A stretch of 64,000 nucleotides of DNA from UBA11872 sp965198285 (GTDB lineage Bacteria > Chloroflexota > UBA11872), in the NCBI GenBank assembly GCA_965198285.1, contig OZ240251.1:2232001-2296000 (forward strand), read 5' to 3'. Shown in pieces: positions 25,326-33,149 of this stretch. Below the pieces are notes generated by a model. That model made no database searches, had not been told where the DNA came from, and saw only the letters and a program-made list of their open reading frames with translations. Both the position numbers and the translations under genes were made by a program. The stretch's first letter is position 1; every line of letters begins with the position of its first letter.

Positions 25326-26387
25326 CTAGGGGGTGGTGGCGAGGGTTTGGACGGTTTGGGTGACGAGGGTGGGGTCGAGTTCGATGTTGACGGTGGCTTG
25401 GCCGAGGGTGGTGGGGAGGACCCAGCGGATGCGGCCGTTTTGGACTTTTTTGTCGCGGAGCATGGCGTCGAGGATTTGGGCGGGCTTGATGTTGGCGAAG
25501 GTGGCGGGGAGGCCGATGGCGGCGAGGAGGTTGTTCTGGCGGGTGAGGTCGAATTCGGTCCAGTGGCCGGTTTGGGCGGCGAGACGGCCGGCGCCGACCA
25601 TGCCGATGGCGACGGCCTCGCCGTGCCGATAAGCGCCGTAGCCGGCGGTGGCCTCGATGGCGTGGGCGATGGTGTGGCCGTAGTTGAGGATGGCGCGGAT
25701 GCCGCGGTCCTCGGGATCCTCATCGACTACTTTCGCCTTCCAGCGCACGCAGCGCTCGACGAGTTCGGCGAGGAGGGCGGGGTCGTCGAGCCGGTCGGTT
25801 GAGGCCTCGATGAGGTCGAACAGTCCGGCGTCAAAAATGACGGCGGTCTTGATGACTTCGGCGTAGTCGGCGATGAGTTGGGGTCGCGGGAGGGTGGCGA
25901 GGGCGTCGGGATCGATGATGACGCGCTGGGCCGGGTAGAAGGCGCCGACGAGGTTCTTGCCGGCGGGCAAATCGACGGCGACCTTGCCGCCGATGCTGCT
26001 GTCGATCTGGGCGAGCAGGGTGGTGGGGATCTGGACGAGCGGGATGCCGCGGGCGTAGGTGGCGGCGACGAAACCGACGAGGTCGCCGGCGACCCCGCCG
26101 CCGAGGGCGATGAGGGGCTCGCGGCGCTCGGCGCGCTCGGCGGCGAGCCAGTGGTAGAGGTCGGCGGCGACGTGCAGGGACTTGCTCTCCTCGCCTTCCG
26201 GGACCGTGCGTGTGTGCGCGCGCAGACCGGCGGACGCAAGGGTGTCGGCCACGCGTTCGCCCAGGATGTCCATGACGTTGGTGTCGGCGCAGAGGAAGAC
26301 GCGGCCGGTTGGGGCGACTTCCTGGACGATTTTGCCGGCGCAGTCGAGGAGGCCGCGGCCGATGGTGACGCCGTCGAGGGCGTTCAT
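25326..26387 (-). CDS. aroB: 3-dehydroquinate synthase
   Basis: The product is 353 residues. NAD- and metal-binding signatures are clear: GGGVAGDLVGFVAATYARG, IPTTLLAQIDSSIGGKVAVD and ILNYGHTIAHAIE (metal His). It converts DAHP to 3-dehydroquinate, step two of the shikimate pathway. It is the last gene of the operon; its ATG overlaps the aroK stop (ATGA). Confidence 0.96.
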   Translation of the reverse strand: MNALDGVTIGRGLLDCAGKIVQEVAPTGRVFLCADTNVMDILGERVADTLASAGLRAHTRTVPEGEESKSLHVAADLYHWLAAERAERREPLIALGGGVAGDLVGFVAATYARGIPLVQIPTTLLAQIDSSIGGKVAVDLPAGKNLVGAFYPAQRVIIDPDALATLPRPQLIADYAEVIKTAVIFDAGLFDLIEASTDRLDDPALLAELVERCVRWKAKVVDEDPEDRGIRAILNYGHTIAHAIEATAGYGAYRHGEAVAIGMVGAGRLAAQTGHWTEFDLTRQNNLLAAIGLPATFANIKPAQILDAMLRDKKVQNGRIRWVLPTTLGQATVNIELDPTLVTQTVQTLATTP

Positions 26388-26914
26388 GGGGTGGGGTGGA
26401 GGGCGGCGGCGATTTCGTCGGCGATGGCGTTGATGGATTTGGCGTTGGCGTCGATGTGGAGGTGGGCTTGTTGGTAGGCGGTGAGGCGTTCGGCGCGGAG
26501 GGCGCGGAGGCGGCCGGCGGGGTCGTTTCCCAGCATCGGGCGCGGTTCGTCGGCCAGGGCGGGGCCGAGGCGGTGGGCGGCCTCGTCGGGGTCGACGTCG
26601 AGCCAGACCACGAGGCCGCGGCGCAGCAGGGCGGCGCGGGTGAGGGGGTTCACGAAGGCGCCGCCGCCGAGGGCCATGACGTGACGGGGGCGGGCGGCGA
26701 GTTCGAGGACGGCGGACTGTTCGAAGCCGCGGAAGACGGCCTCGCCCTTGTGGCTGAACAGCCAGGGGATGGTGCGGGCGGTGCGGCGTTCGACCTCGGT
26801 ATCGCTGTCCCGGGCTTTCCAGCCGAGGCGGCGGGCCAGGACGGCGGCGACGCTGGACTTGCCGGCGCCGCTGATGCCGACCAGGAAGACGCGGTCGACG
26901 CCGTGCGGGGTCAT
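26384..26914 (-). CDS. aroK: Shikimate kinase
   Basis: The product is 176 residues. The P-loop is in LVGISGAGKSSVA, the shikimate-binding Asp-Arg region is in DSDTEVE, and GGGAFV is the conserved substrate loop. It phosphorylates shikimate with ATP. It overlaps aroC and aroB by 4 bp on each side. Confidence 0.95.
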   Translation of the reverse strand: MTPHGVDRVFLVGISGAGKSSVAAVLARRLGWKARDSDTEVERRTARTIPWLFSHKGEAVFRGFEQSAVLELAARPRHVMALGGGAFVNPLTRAALLRRGLVVWLDVDPDEAAHRLGPALADEPRPMLGNDPAGRLRALRAERLTAYQQAHLHIDANAKSINAIADEIAAALHPTP

Positions 26915-28095
26915 GAAGAGTCGGTCTGGACTGCGTAGCCCTGGCGGAAGCGGTCCAGGTTGTCGCGGGTTTCGGGCAGGCTGTCGCCGCCGAATTTGTC
27001 GAGGACGGCGTCGGCCAGGACGAGGGCGGTCATGGCTTCGCCGATGACGCCGGCGGCGGGAACGACGCAGACATCGGAGCGCTCGAAGTGGGCGGTGGTG
27101 GGCTGGAGGGTGGCGACATCGACGGTGCGCAGGGGGCGGCGCATGGTGGAGATGGGCTTGAGGGCGCCGCGGACGACGATGGGCTGGCCGTTGGTCATGC
27201 CGCCCTCGAAGCCGCCGGCGCGATTGGACAGGCGGGCCCAGCCGCGGTCGGGATCAATGGCGATTTCGTCGTGGACGTCGTGGCCGCGGGCGGCGGCGTT
27301 GGCGAAGGCGGGGCCGATTTCAGCGCCCTTGACGGCGTTGATGCTGACGATGGCCTGGGTGAGGCGGGCGTCGAGCTTGCGGTCCCACTGCACGTGGCTG
27401 CCGAGGCCGACGGGGGCGCCCCAGGCGACGACCTCGAAGACGCCGCCGAGGGTGGAGCCTTCAGTCCTGGCGGCGTCGATCTCGGTCATCATCTGGTCGG
27501 CGCGTTCGGGGGTGACGGCGCGGACGGGGGAGGCTTCGACGTCGTCCCAGGGCCAGTGTTCGGGGCGGGCGTGGTCGAGGCCGGGTTCGTCGACGACCGG
27601 CCCGATGCGGGCGGTGCGGCTGCGAATCCGGACCCCAAGTTCGGCCAGGAACTTGCGCGCGATTGCGCCGACGGCGACGCGGGCGGTGGTTTCGCGGGCG
27701 CTGGAGCGTTCGAGGATGTTGCGCAGGTCGCCGGTGCCGTACTTGATCATGCCGGCGAGGTCGGCGTGGCCGGGTCGGGGCTTGGTGACGGGGGGCACGT
27801 CGTCGGGCCGGGCCTCGATGGCCATTTTCTCGCCCCAGTTGGCCCAGTCGCGGTTTTCGACGAGCAGGGTGATGGGGCTGCCGAGGGTCTGGCCGAGGCG
27901 GATGCCGCTGCGGATGATGGCCTGGTCGCGCTCGATCTTCATGCGGCCGCCACGGCCGTAGCCGCCCTGGCGGCGGGAGAGGTCGGGGTTGATGTCCCGG
28001 ACGCCGAGGGGAACGCCGAGCGGCAGGCCTTCGACGATGACGGTGAGGCCGGGGCCGTGGGATTCGCCGGCGGTCAGGTAGCGGAGGTTTGCCAT
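26911..28095 (-). CDS. aroC: Chorismate synthase
   Basis: The product is 394 residues. The signatures GESHGPGLTVIVEGLPLG, RRQGGYGRGGRMKIE and RSSARETTARVAVGA are visible, as is the NRAGGFEGGMTNGQPI segment. It uses reduced FMN to make chorismate from EPSP. A 4-bp gap separates it from aroE. Confidence 0.96.
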   Translation of the reverse strand: MANLRYLTAGESHGPGLTVIVEGLPLGVPLGVRDINPDLSRRQGGYGRGGRMKIERDQAIIRSGIRLGQTLGSPITLLVENRDWANWGEKMAIEARPDDVPPVTKPRPGHADLAGMIKYGTGDLRNILERSSARETTARVAVGAIARKFLAELGVRIRSRTARIGPVVDEPGLDHARPEHWPWDDVEASPVRAVTPERADQMMTEIDAARTEGSTLGGVFEVVAWGAPVGLGSHVQWDRKLDARLTQAIVSINAVKGAEIGPAFANAAARGHDVHDEIAIDPDRGWARLSNRAGGFEGGMTNGQPIVVRGALKPISTMRRPLRTVDVATLQPTTAHFERSDVCVVPAAGVIGEAMTALVLADAVLDKFGGDSLPETRDNLDRFRQGYAVQTDSS

Positions 28096-28099
28096 TGGG

Positions 28100-28972
28100 T
28101 CAGGGTGATTCCTGGGCGTGGTCGGCGTTCAGGGCGGCGCGGGCGGCTGCGAGCATGGTACGCGCCGGGGCGGGGCGGCCGGTCCATTGTTCGAGGCTGG
28201 CGGCGCCTTGCATGACGAGCATTTCGAGGCCGCCGAGGGTGGAGGCGCCGCATTGGTGGGCGGCGGCCAGGAGGGGGGTGACGGCGGGGCGGTAGACGAT
28301 GTCGTAGACGAAGAGGTTGGGGTGGAGCCCGTCAGGGGGGACAGGGCTGGCGCTGGGGGCGGGGCCGCCGGACATGCCGACGCTGGTGGTGTTGACGAGG
28401 AGTTGGGCGGCGGACAGGTCCCGCCACAGGCGGCTTTCCGTCAGACCGCAGGCATCGATACGCGCGCTGGCAGTTGGTCCAAGGTCGTCGACGAGTTGGT
28501 AGGCGCGGGATTCGGTTCGGTTGGCGACGACGATTTGGCGAGCGCCGCTGTCGAGCAGGGCGATGACGGCGGCACGGGCGGCGCCGCCGGCGCCGAGCAC
28601 CACGGCGGAAGTACCGGCCGGGTCGAAGCCGCCGAATTGGCGGAGGGCTTCGATGAAGCCATAGGGGTCGGTGTTGTCGCCGAGGAGGCGCGAGCCGTCG
28701 CGGATGACGGTGTTGACGGCGCCGGTGCGCCGGGCGGCGGGGGTGCGGCGGTCCATGGCGCGGAAGGCGGCGAGCTTGTGGGGGATGGTGACGTTGAGGC
28801 CGGCCAACGTGCCGGTGCGGACGTCCTGGAAGCGGTCGGGTTCGGTTCCCGGTGGCGTGGGTAGCGCGGTGTAGGTGGCATCGAGGCCGAGTTCATCGAG
28901 GGCCGCCTGGTGCATGACGGGCGAGAGGGTGTGGCCGAGGGGCCAGCCGATGACGGCGTAGGCGGCGCTCAT
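28100..28972 (-). CDS. aroE: Shikimate dehydrogenase (NADP)
   Basis: The product is 290 residues. The substrate region is VIGWPLGHTLSPVMHQAAL, the catalytic Lys is in VTIPHK, the dinucleotide motif is VLGAGGAARA and the NADP loop is NRTESRA. It reduces 3-dehydroshikimate to shikimate. It overlaps aroA by 4 bp. Confidence 0.95.
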   Translation of the reverse strand: MSAAYAVIGWPLGHTLSPVMHQAALDELGLDATYTALPTPPGTEPDRFQDVRTGTLAGLNVTIPHKLAAFRAMDRRTPAARRTGAVNTVIRDGSRLLGDNTDPYGFIEALRQFGGFDPAGTSAVVLGAGGAARAAVIALLDSGARQIVVANRTESRAYQLVDDLGPTASARIDACGLTESRLWRDLSAAQLLVNTTSVGMSGGPAPSASPVPPDGLHPNLFVYDIVYRPAVTPLLAAAHQCGASTLGGLEMLVMQGAASLEQWTGRPAPARTMLAAARAALNADHAQESP

Positions 28973-30273
28973 GCGCTGAGGCGGGCGAGGTCGTCCCAGA
29001 AGCTGGGATAGGAGACGTTGGCGACTTCGGCGCCGCGGATGGTAACGGGGCCGGTTCCGCTGACGGCGGCAACGGCGGCGAGCATGGCGATGCGGTGATC
29101 GCCGGCGGCGTCGACGGCGCCACCAGCGGCGCGGGCGCCGCCGGCGATGGTGAAGCCGTCGGACTCGTCCTCGAGCTCGAGGCCGAGGGCGGAGAGGGCG
29201 CGTTCGGTGGTGTGGAGGCGGTCGGATTCCTTGACGCGTAGTTCGGCGGCGTCGGCGATGCGGGACTCGCCTTCGGCGCGGGTGGCGAGCAGGGCGAGGA
29301 GCGAGGCTTCGTCGATGAGGCGGGGGATGAGGTCGCCGCCGGCGGTGATGGCCCGCAGGTCAGACGAGCGGGCGGTGACGGCGCCTGAGGGCTCCGGCTC
29401 GGTGACTTCGATTTGCGTGTCGATGTTGGCGCCCATGGCCTGCAGGGCGTCGAGGATGCCGGTGCGTAGAGGGTTCAGGCCGACGTTGCGGATGGTGATT
29501 TCGGCGTCCGGATGGAGGACGGCGGCGGCGATCCAGAAGGCGGCGGAGGAGATGTCGCCGGGGACCTCCAGGTCGACCGCGTGCAGGTCGGCCGCGGGTT
29601 CGCAGCGCACCTGGCCGTTGCTGGCCTGCACGACAGCGCCCTGGGCACGGAGGATTCGCTCGGTGTGGTCGCGGGAGGGGGCGGGCTGGCGGAGGACGGT
29701 GGGGCCGTCGGCGCGCAGGGCGGCGAGGATGACGGCGGACTTGACCTGGGCGCTGGCGACGGGGATGTCGAGCTCGGCGCCGCGGAGGACGCTGGGGGCA
29801 AGGGCCAGGGGTGCGTAGGCGCCGTTCGAGCGGCCGTCGATGCGAGCGCCGAGGGCGCGGAGGGGGCGCACGATGCGGTCCATGGGACGGGTGCGGAGGG
29901 AGTTGTCTCCTGTGAGTACGGCGTGCAGGGGGCGCCCGGCCAGCAGGCCGCTGGCGAGGCGCATGGTGGTGCCGCTGTTGCCGCAGTCGAGGACGTCGGA
30001 GGGTTCGCGGAGGCCGTGCAGGCCGCGGCCGGTGACGCGCAGTTCGTCTCCGTCCATTGACACTTCGGCGCCGAGCGACTGGGCGAGGGCTGCGCTGGCG
30101 CGGGTGTCGGCGCCGAGGCCGGGGTTGCGGAGGCGCGACCGGCCGGCCGCCTGGGCACCGAGCAGCAGGCCCCGGTGGGTGATGGACTTGTCGCCGGGGA
30201 CTCGAAGCTCGCCGCGCAGGCGGCGCGCCGGTTGGACGACGCGGGCGCCCGGGGGCGCGGGGGCGTCGATCAC
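28969..30273 (-). CDS. aroA: 5-enolpyruvylshikimate-3-phosphate synthase
   Basis: The product is 434 residues from the GTG at 30273, chosen because it overlaps the aroF stop as GTGA and places LRGELRVPGDKSITHR near the N-terminus; the frame extends further upstream but only as a shadow of aroF. LDCGNSGTTMRL and RVKESDR are the EPSP synthase signatures. The active-site LDCGNSGTT segment has Gly at the position set by class I enzymes. Confidence 0.95.
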   Translation of the reverse strand: MIDAPAPPGARVVQPARRLRGELRVPGDKSITHRGLLLGAQAAGRSRLRNPGLGADTRASAALAQSLGAEVSMDGDELRVTGRGLHGLREPSDVLDCGNSGTTMRLASGLLAGRPLHAVLTGDNSLRTRPMDRIVRPLRALGARIDGRSNGAYAPLALAPSVLRGAELDIPVASAQVKSAVILAALRADGPTVLRQPAPSRDHTERILRAQGAVVQASNGQVRCEPAADLHAVDLEVPGDISSAAFWIAAAVLHPDAEITIRNVGLNPLRTGILDALQAMGANIDTQIEVTEPEPSGAVTARSSDLRAITAGGDLIPRLIDEASLLALLATRAEGESRIADAAELRVKESDRLHTTERALSALGLELEDESDGFTIAGGARAAGGAVDAAGDHRIAMLAAVAAVSGTGPVTIRGAEVANVSYPSFWDDLARLSA

Positions 30274-31301
30274 GCGCGGACCAGGGAGGCGAGCGGACGC
30301 CCGAGGGCGGCGGCCATGGGTTCCAGCTGGGCCATCAGTGCGCTGAAGTGCTTGAAGCTGAGGCTTTGCTGGCCGTCGATGAGGGCCGACTCGGGGGAGG
30401 GGTGGACCTCGACGATGATGCCGTCGGCGCCGGCCGCGACCGCCGCCAGGGCCATGGATTGGACCATGAACCAATGCCCGGTGCCCTGCGAGGGGTCCAC
30501 GATGATCGGCAGGTGGGTGCGGCGCCGCAGCAGCGGGATGGCGTTGAGATCGAGGGTGAAGCGCGAGGAGGTTTCGAAGGTGCGGATGCCGCGCTCGCAG
30601 AGCATGACGTCGGGATTGCCGGCGGCCATGATGTACTCGGCGCACATGAGCCACTCGTCGATGGTGTTGCCCATGCCGCGCTTGAGCAGGACGGGGCGCC
30701 CGCAGCCGCCGACTTCGCGCAGCAGCGGGTAGTTCTGGGCGTTGCGCGTGCCGATCTGCATGACGTCGGCGTATTCGGCCACGACTTCGACCTGGCGGGG
30801 ATCGAGGACTTCGGTGATGACCGGGAGGCCGGTGGCTTTGCGGGCTTCGGCCAGGAGTTCGAGGCCCGGGACGCCCATGCCCTGGAAGCTGTAGGGGGAG
30901 CTGCGCGGCTTGAAGGCGCCGCCGCGCAGGACCTGAGCGCCGACGGCGGCGACGTGCCGGGCGGTGGCGGCCATTTGCTCGGGGCTCTCGACGGTGCAGG
31001 GGCCGGCCATGACGGTGACGGCGCCGTTGCCGATCTCCACGCCGCCGACCTCGATCGTGGTGCGCTCGCGGGCGTCGGTGCGGGCGGCGAGCTTGAAGGG
31101 CTCGCTGATGGGGATGGTGGCCTCAACGTGGGGCATGCGCTCAAGCTGCTGGAGCAGTTCGGGCGGCCGAGTGCCGATGACGGCGATGACGGTTTTGTGC
31201 ACGCCGGGCAGGACGCGGGATTCCAGGCCCTCGGCCTGGACGCGGGCTTCGACCGCGTCCAGCGCCGCCCGGCCGGCGGTGTTCTTCATCACGATGATCA
31301 T
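30270..31301 (-). CDS. aroF: DAHP synthase, type I-beta with N-terminal regulatory domain
   Basis: The product is 343 residues. An N-terminal ferredoxin-like domain (about residues 1-68) precedes the KDO8P-synthase-type barrel (MAGPCTVES, RGGAFKPRSSPYSFQG, RGMGNTIDEW, DPSQGTGHW). In related enzymes the N-terminal domain mediates Tyr/Phe feedback inhibition. It condenses PEP and erythrose 4-phosphate, the first pathway step, and heads the operon. The start ATG has an AGGAG site nine bases upstream. A candidate attenuator lies upstream. Confidence 0.95.
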   Translation of the reverse strand: MIIVMKNTAGRAALDAVEARVQAEGLESRVLPGVHKTVIAVIGTRPPELLQQLERMPHVEATIPISEPFKLAARTDARERTTIEVGGVEIGNGAVTVMAGPCTVESPEQMAATARHVAAVGAQVLRGGAFKPRSSPYSFQGMGVPGLELLAEARKATGLPVITEVLDPRQVEVVAEYADVMQIGTRNAQNYPLLREVGGCGRPVLLKRGMGNTIDEWLMCAEYIMAAGNPDVMLCERGIRTFETSSRFTLDLNAIPLLRRRTHLPIIVDPSQGTGHWFMVQSMALAAVAAGADGIIVEVHPSPESALIDGQQSLSFKHFSALMAQLEPMAAALGRPLASLVRA

Positions 31302-31345
31302 CTGGCGGGCTCCTGATGTGGGTGGTGGCGGGTGGCTTGTCGGAG

Positions 31346-31376
31346 AAAGAAAAAAGCAGAGGCTTTCACCTCTGCT
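31346..31376 (-). terminator. Intrinsic terminator / attenuator upstream of aroF
   Basis: In the minus-strand transcript, AGCAGAGG (31376-31369) pairs perfectly with CCUCUGCU (31362-31355) around loop UGAAAG and is followed by UUUUUCUUUCU (31354-31344). It ends 43 bases before the aroF start codon, so it terminates between leader and structural genes, as attenuators do. Confidence 0.85.
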
Positions 31377-31399
31377 GCCGGCGTCTGCGGGTCGTTGGA

Positions 31400-31480
31400 T
31401 TACATGCGGTTACGACCCGGCTGCGCCGGCCCCGGAAACGCGAAATAGACGCCGCAAGCCGGCGAGTGGCCGTGTGTCAT
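31400..31480 (-). CDS. Candidate leader peptide rich in aromatic codons (aro attenuator)
   Basis: From the ATG at 31480 a 26-residue peptide MTHGHSPACGVYFAFPGPAQ... ends at UAA 31402-31400; an upstream in-frame ATG at 31501 would give 33 residues. Codons UAU-UUC-GCG-UUU (Tyr-Phe-Ala-Phe) lie at 31447-31436, about 60 bases before the terminator stem. CGGCGUCU just ahead of them (31454-31447) is complementary to AGACGCCG (31386-31379) beside the terminator, and GGGUCGU/ACGACCC (31418-31412/31395-31389) encloses the stop codon. This is the architecture of ribosome-mediated attenuation by Tyr/Phe supply. Translation is inferred, not shown. Confidence 0.55.
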   Translation of the reverse strand: MTHGHSPACGVYFAFPGPAQPGRNRM

Positions 31481-31614
31481 GCCTACCTGGGTTCCCCGCA
31501 TCACAGGGCGAGTGTGCGCAAGCCCGTGGCGTGCGTCAATAGCGGCCTGGCGCGCTGCGCTGGGGACGGGGCTACCATGTAGCGTTAGGTGTTGCTTGAG
31601 GCCGGTGGCCGCCG

Positions 31615-32991
31615 ATGATCGAAGGGGAAGGCGCCGCCGAGGCGCCGCGACCGGCCTCGGAAGCAGAGCTCGTCCGGCTATGGCTGCACGCGGCCGCGCG
31701 CGCCGGCCCGATGCGCGATTCGCTGGGACGCCTGATCGAGGTCATGTACCCCGGCCGCCGCACCGGGCTGGCGGGCCCGGACCTGCGCGACGCCATCGTG
31801 ACGATCGACGGCGGCCCGGCCCGCCGAGTCGACGTCGAAATCCACCTTGACGAGGCCTCGTGGCGGCATCACGGGCACGCCGAGGACGCCCGCTATGCCG
31901 GAGCGGTGCTGCACGTCGTCTGGACGGCGGCGACCGGCCGCTCGTCCGACCTGCCCCCACACATCCTGGCCCCGCGGGCGCTGGCCGGCTGCTGGCCGCC
32001 GAGCCGCCGCTCGGCGCCGGATCCGGCCGGGTTCCCGTGCTGGGGCGGCGGTCCGCGGCGCGAGGCCGCGGCCGCGCAGGTGCGCGCCGCGGTGCGTGCC
32101 CAGGGCGCCCGGCGTCAGGCCGAGCGAGCCGCCGCCCTGGAGAGCGACATCGAGGCGCTGGGTCCCGACCAGGCGCTGTATCAGGCGCTGATGCGCGCGC
32201 TGGGATACAGCGCCAACACGGGGCAATTCGAGGCGGTAGCCGCGGCCGCGCCGGTTGAACTGCTGAGCGCCCTGGCCGGGCCGTCCCTGCCCGCACGCCG
32301 AATCCGCGTGGAGGCCGAACTGCTGGGCGTGGCCGGATTGCTGCCCAGCCAGCGCGGATTACCGGCCGACCATCCGCATCTGTCGGCGCTGGAGCGGGCC
32401 TGGGCCGCCGGCAGGCCGCGCTCGCCGCCGGCCGTGGCGTCCTGGGCGCTGACCGCGGTGCGTCCGGCCAACTGGCCGGTGCGGCGCCTGGCGGGCGCCG
32501 CGCGGCTGCTGAGCATGGCGCCGCGGGCGCGCCGGCCGCTGGGCGAGCGTCTGGCCGGGCACGTCCTGGCCGCCGCGGCGGCCGGCCGCGGCCGCGACCT
32601 GATGCACTGGTTTGAGGTGCGGCTGGGGCCGGACGACTTCTGGGCGGGGCAACTGGACGTGGGACGTCCGGCCGCGCGCCCGCTGCCGGCACTGATCGGG
32701 CGGGGGCGCAGCCTGGAGCTGGTGGTGAACGCCGCCCTGCCGTTCACGGCGGCGCTGGGCGGCTGGTCGGGCCGGCCGGAGTTGGTGCGGGCGGCGGAGA
32801 CCGCGCTGGCGAACCTGGGGTCCGGCGGCTGGAACCGGCATACGCGCTACATGGCCGACATACTGCGGCTGGAGCGCCGGGGCCTGGGCGCCGCGCTGGC
32901 GCAGCAGGGTCTGCTGCGCATCTACCGCCGCTGGTGCCGGGACAAGCACTGCGCCGAATGTCCGGCCGCCGCGGCGGTGGCCGGCGCCTAA
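31615..32991 (+). CDS. DUF2851-family protein
   Basis: The product is 458 residues. Family landmarks are the N-terminal DAIVTIDGGPARRVDVEIHL and DEASWRHHGH segment, RPANWPVRRLAGAARLL in the middle, IGRGRSLELVVNAALPF, and the C-terminal QQGLLRIYRRWCRDKHCAECP with its Cys/His cluster. The biochemical function is unknown; the conserved acidic-x-Glu-x-His (VEIH) and C-terminal Cys cluster might suggest a nuclease-like or metal-binding role, but that is speculation. It lies divergent from the aro operon and directly upstream of the lon operon promoter. Confidence 0.85.
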   Translation: MIEGEGAAEAPRPASEAELVRLWLHAAARAGPMRDSLGRLIEVMYPGRRTGLAGPDLRDAIVTIDGGPARRVDVEIHLDEASWRHHGHAEDARYAGAVLHVVWTAATGRSSDLPPHILAPRALAGCWPPSRRSAPDPAGFPCWGGGPRREAAAAQVRAAVRAQGARRQAERAAALESDIEALGPDQALYQALMRALGYSANTGQFEAVAAAAPVELLSALAGPSLPARRIRVEAELLGVAGLLPSQRGLPADHPHLSALERAWAAGRPRSPPAVASWALTAVRPANWPVRRLAGAARLLSMAPRARRPLGERLAGHVLAAAAAGRGRDLMHWFEVRLGPDDFWAGQLDVGRPAARPLPALIGRGRSLELVVNAALPFTAALGGWSGRPELVRAAETALANLGSGGWNRHTRYMADILRLERRGLGAALAQQGLLRIYRRWCRDKHCAECPAAAAVAGA

Positions 32992-33109
32992 GTCATTTCC
33001 AGGGGCCGCGCAGGCGCGCCACCGGGTACGCTCCCGGCGCCGCTGACCGCAACGGCGGGCGCTCCGCTGTGCGCACCGCCCCAATACTGATCGACCCAAA
33101 GTGAGATTA

Positions 33110-33130
33110 CTTGACAGTTGGTCACTCAAC
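33110..33130. promoter_or_regulatory. HAIR-like operator (HspR binding site)
   Basis: CTTGACA-N7-ACTCAAC matches the HAIR consensus CTTGAGT-N7-ACTCAAG at 11 of 14 positions. It overlaps the -35 box and spacer of the promoter for lon, so a bound repressor would block RNA polymerase. The regulator HspR is encoded in the same operon at 38960. Confidence 0.75.
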
Positions 33131-33139
33131 ATCTACGAT
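33111..33139 (+). promoter_or_regulatory. Sigma-70-type promoter of the lon-clpC operon
   Basis: TTGACA (33111-33116), a 17-bp spacer and TACGAT (33134-33139): a perfect -35 and four of six -10 positions at ideal spacing. The lon ATG at 33150 follows so closely that the leader is very short or nearly absent. Confidence 0.75.
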
Positions 33140-33149
33140 AAGGCGTGAC

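Larger units (their letters stand above)
31302..31614. other. Divergent intergenic region carrying the aro leader
   Basis: On the minus strand this stretch holds the leader ORF (31400-31480), alternative pairings and the intrinsic terminator listed separately. On the plus side nothing decisive is seen before the DUF2851 start at 31615. Confidence 0.6.

Noticed and set aside
27088..28215. 375-codon Gly/Asp/Val-rich frame on the plus strand
   Set aside because: It is antisense to aroC; its composition mirrors the GC-rich codons of the real gene.
30274..30654. N-terminal extension of AroA
   Set aside because: It overlaps the aroF coding sequence in another frame, and EPSP synthase starts normally just before the VPGDKS motif.
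33111..33149. Upstream lon start at 33111
   Set aside because: It would begin inside the -35 box of the promoter; ATG 33150 follows the -10 box and is preceded by AAGG.
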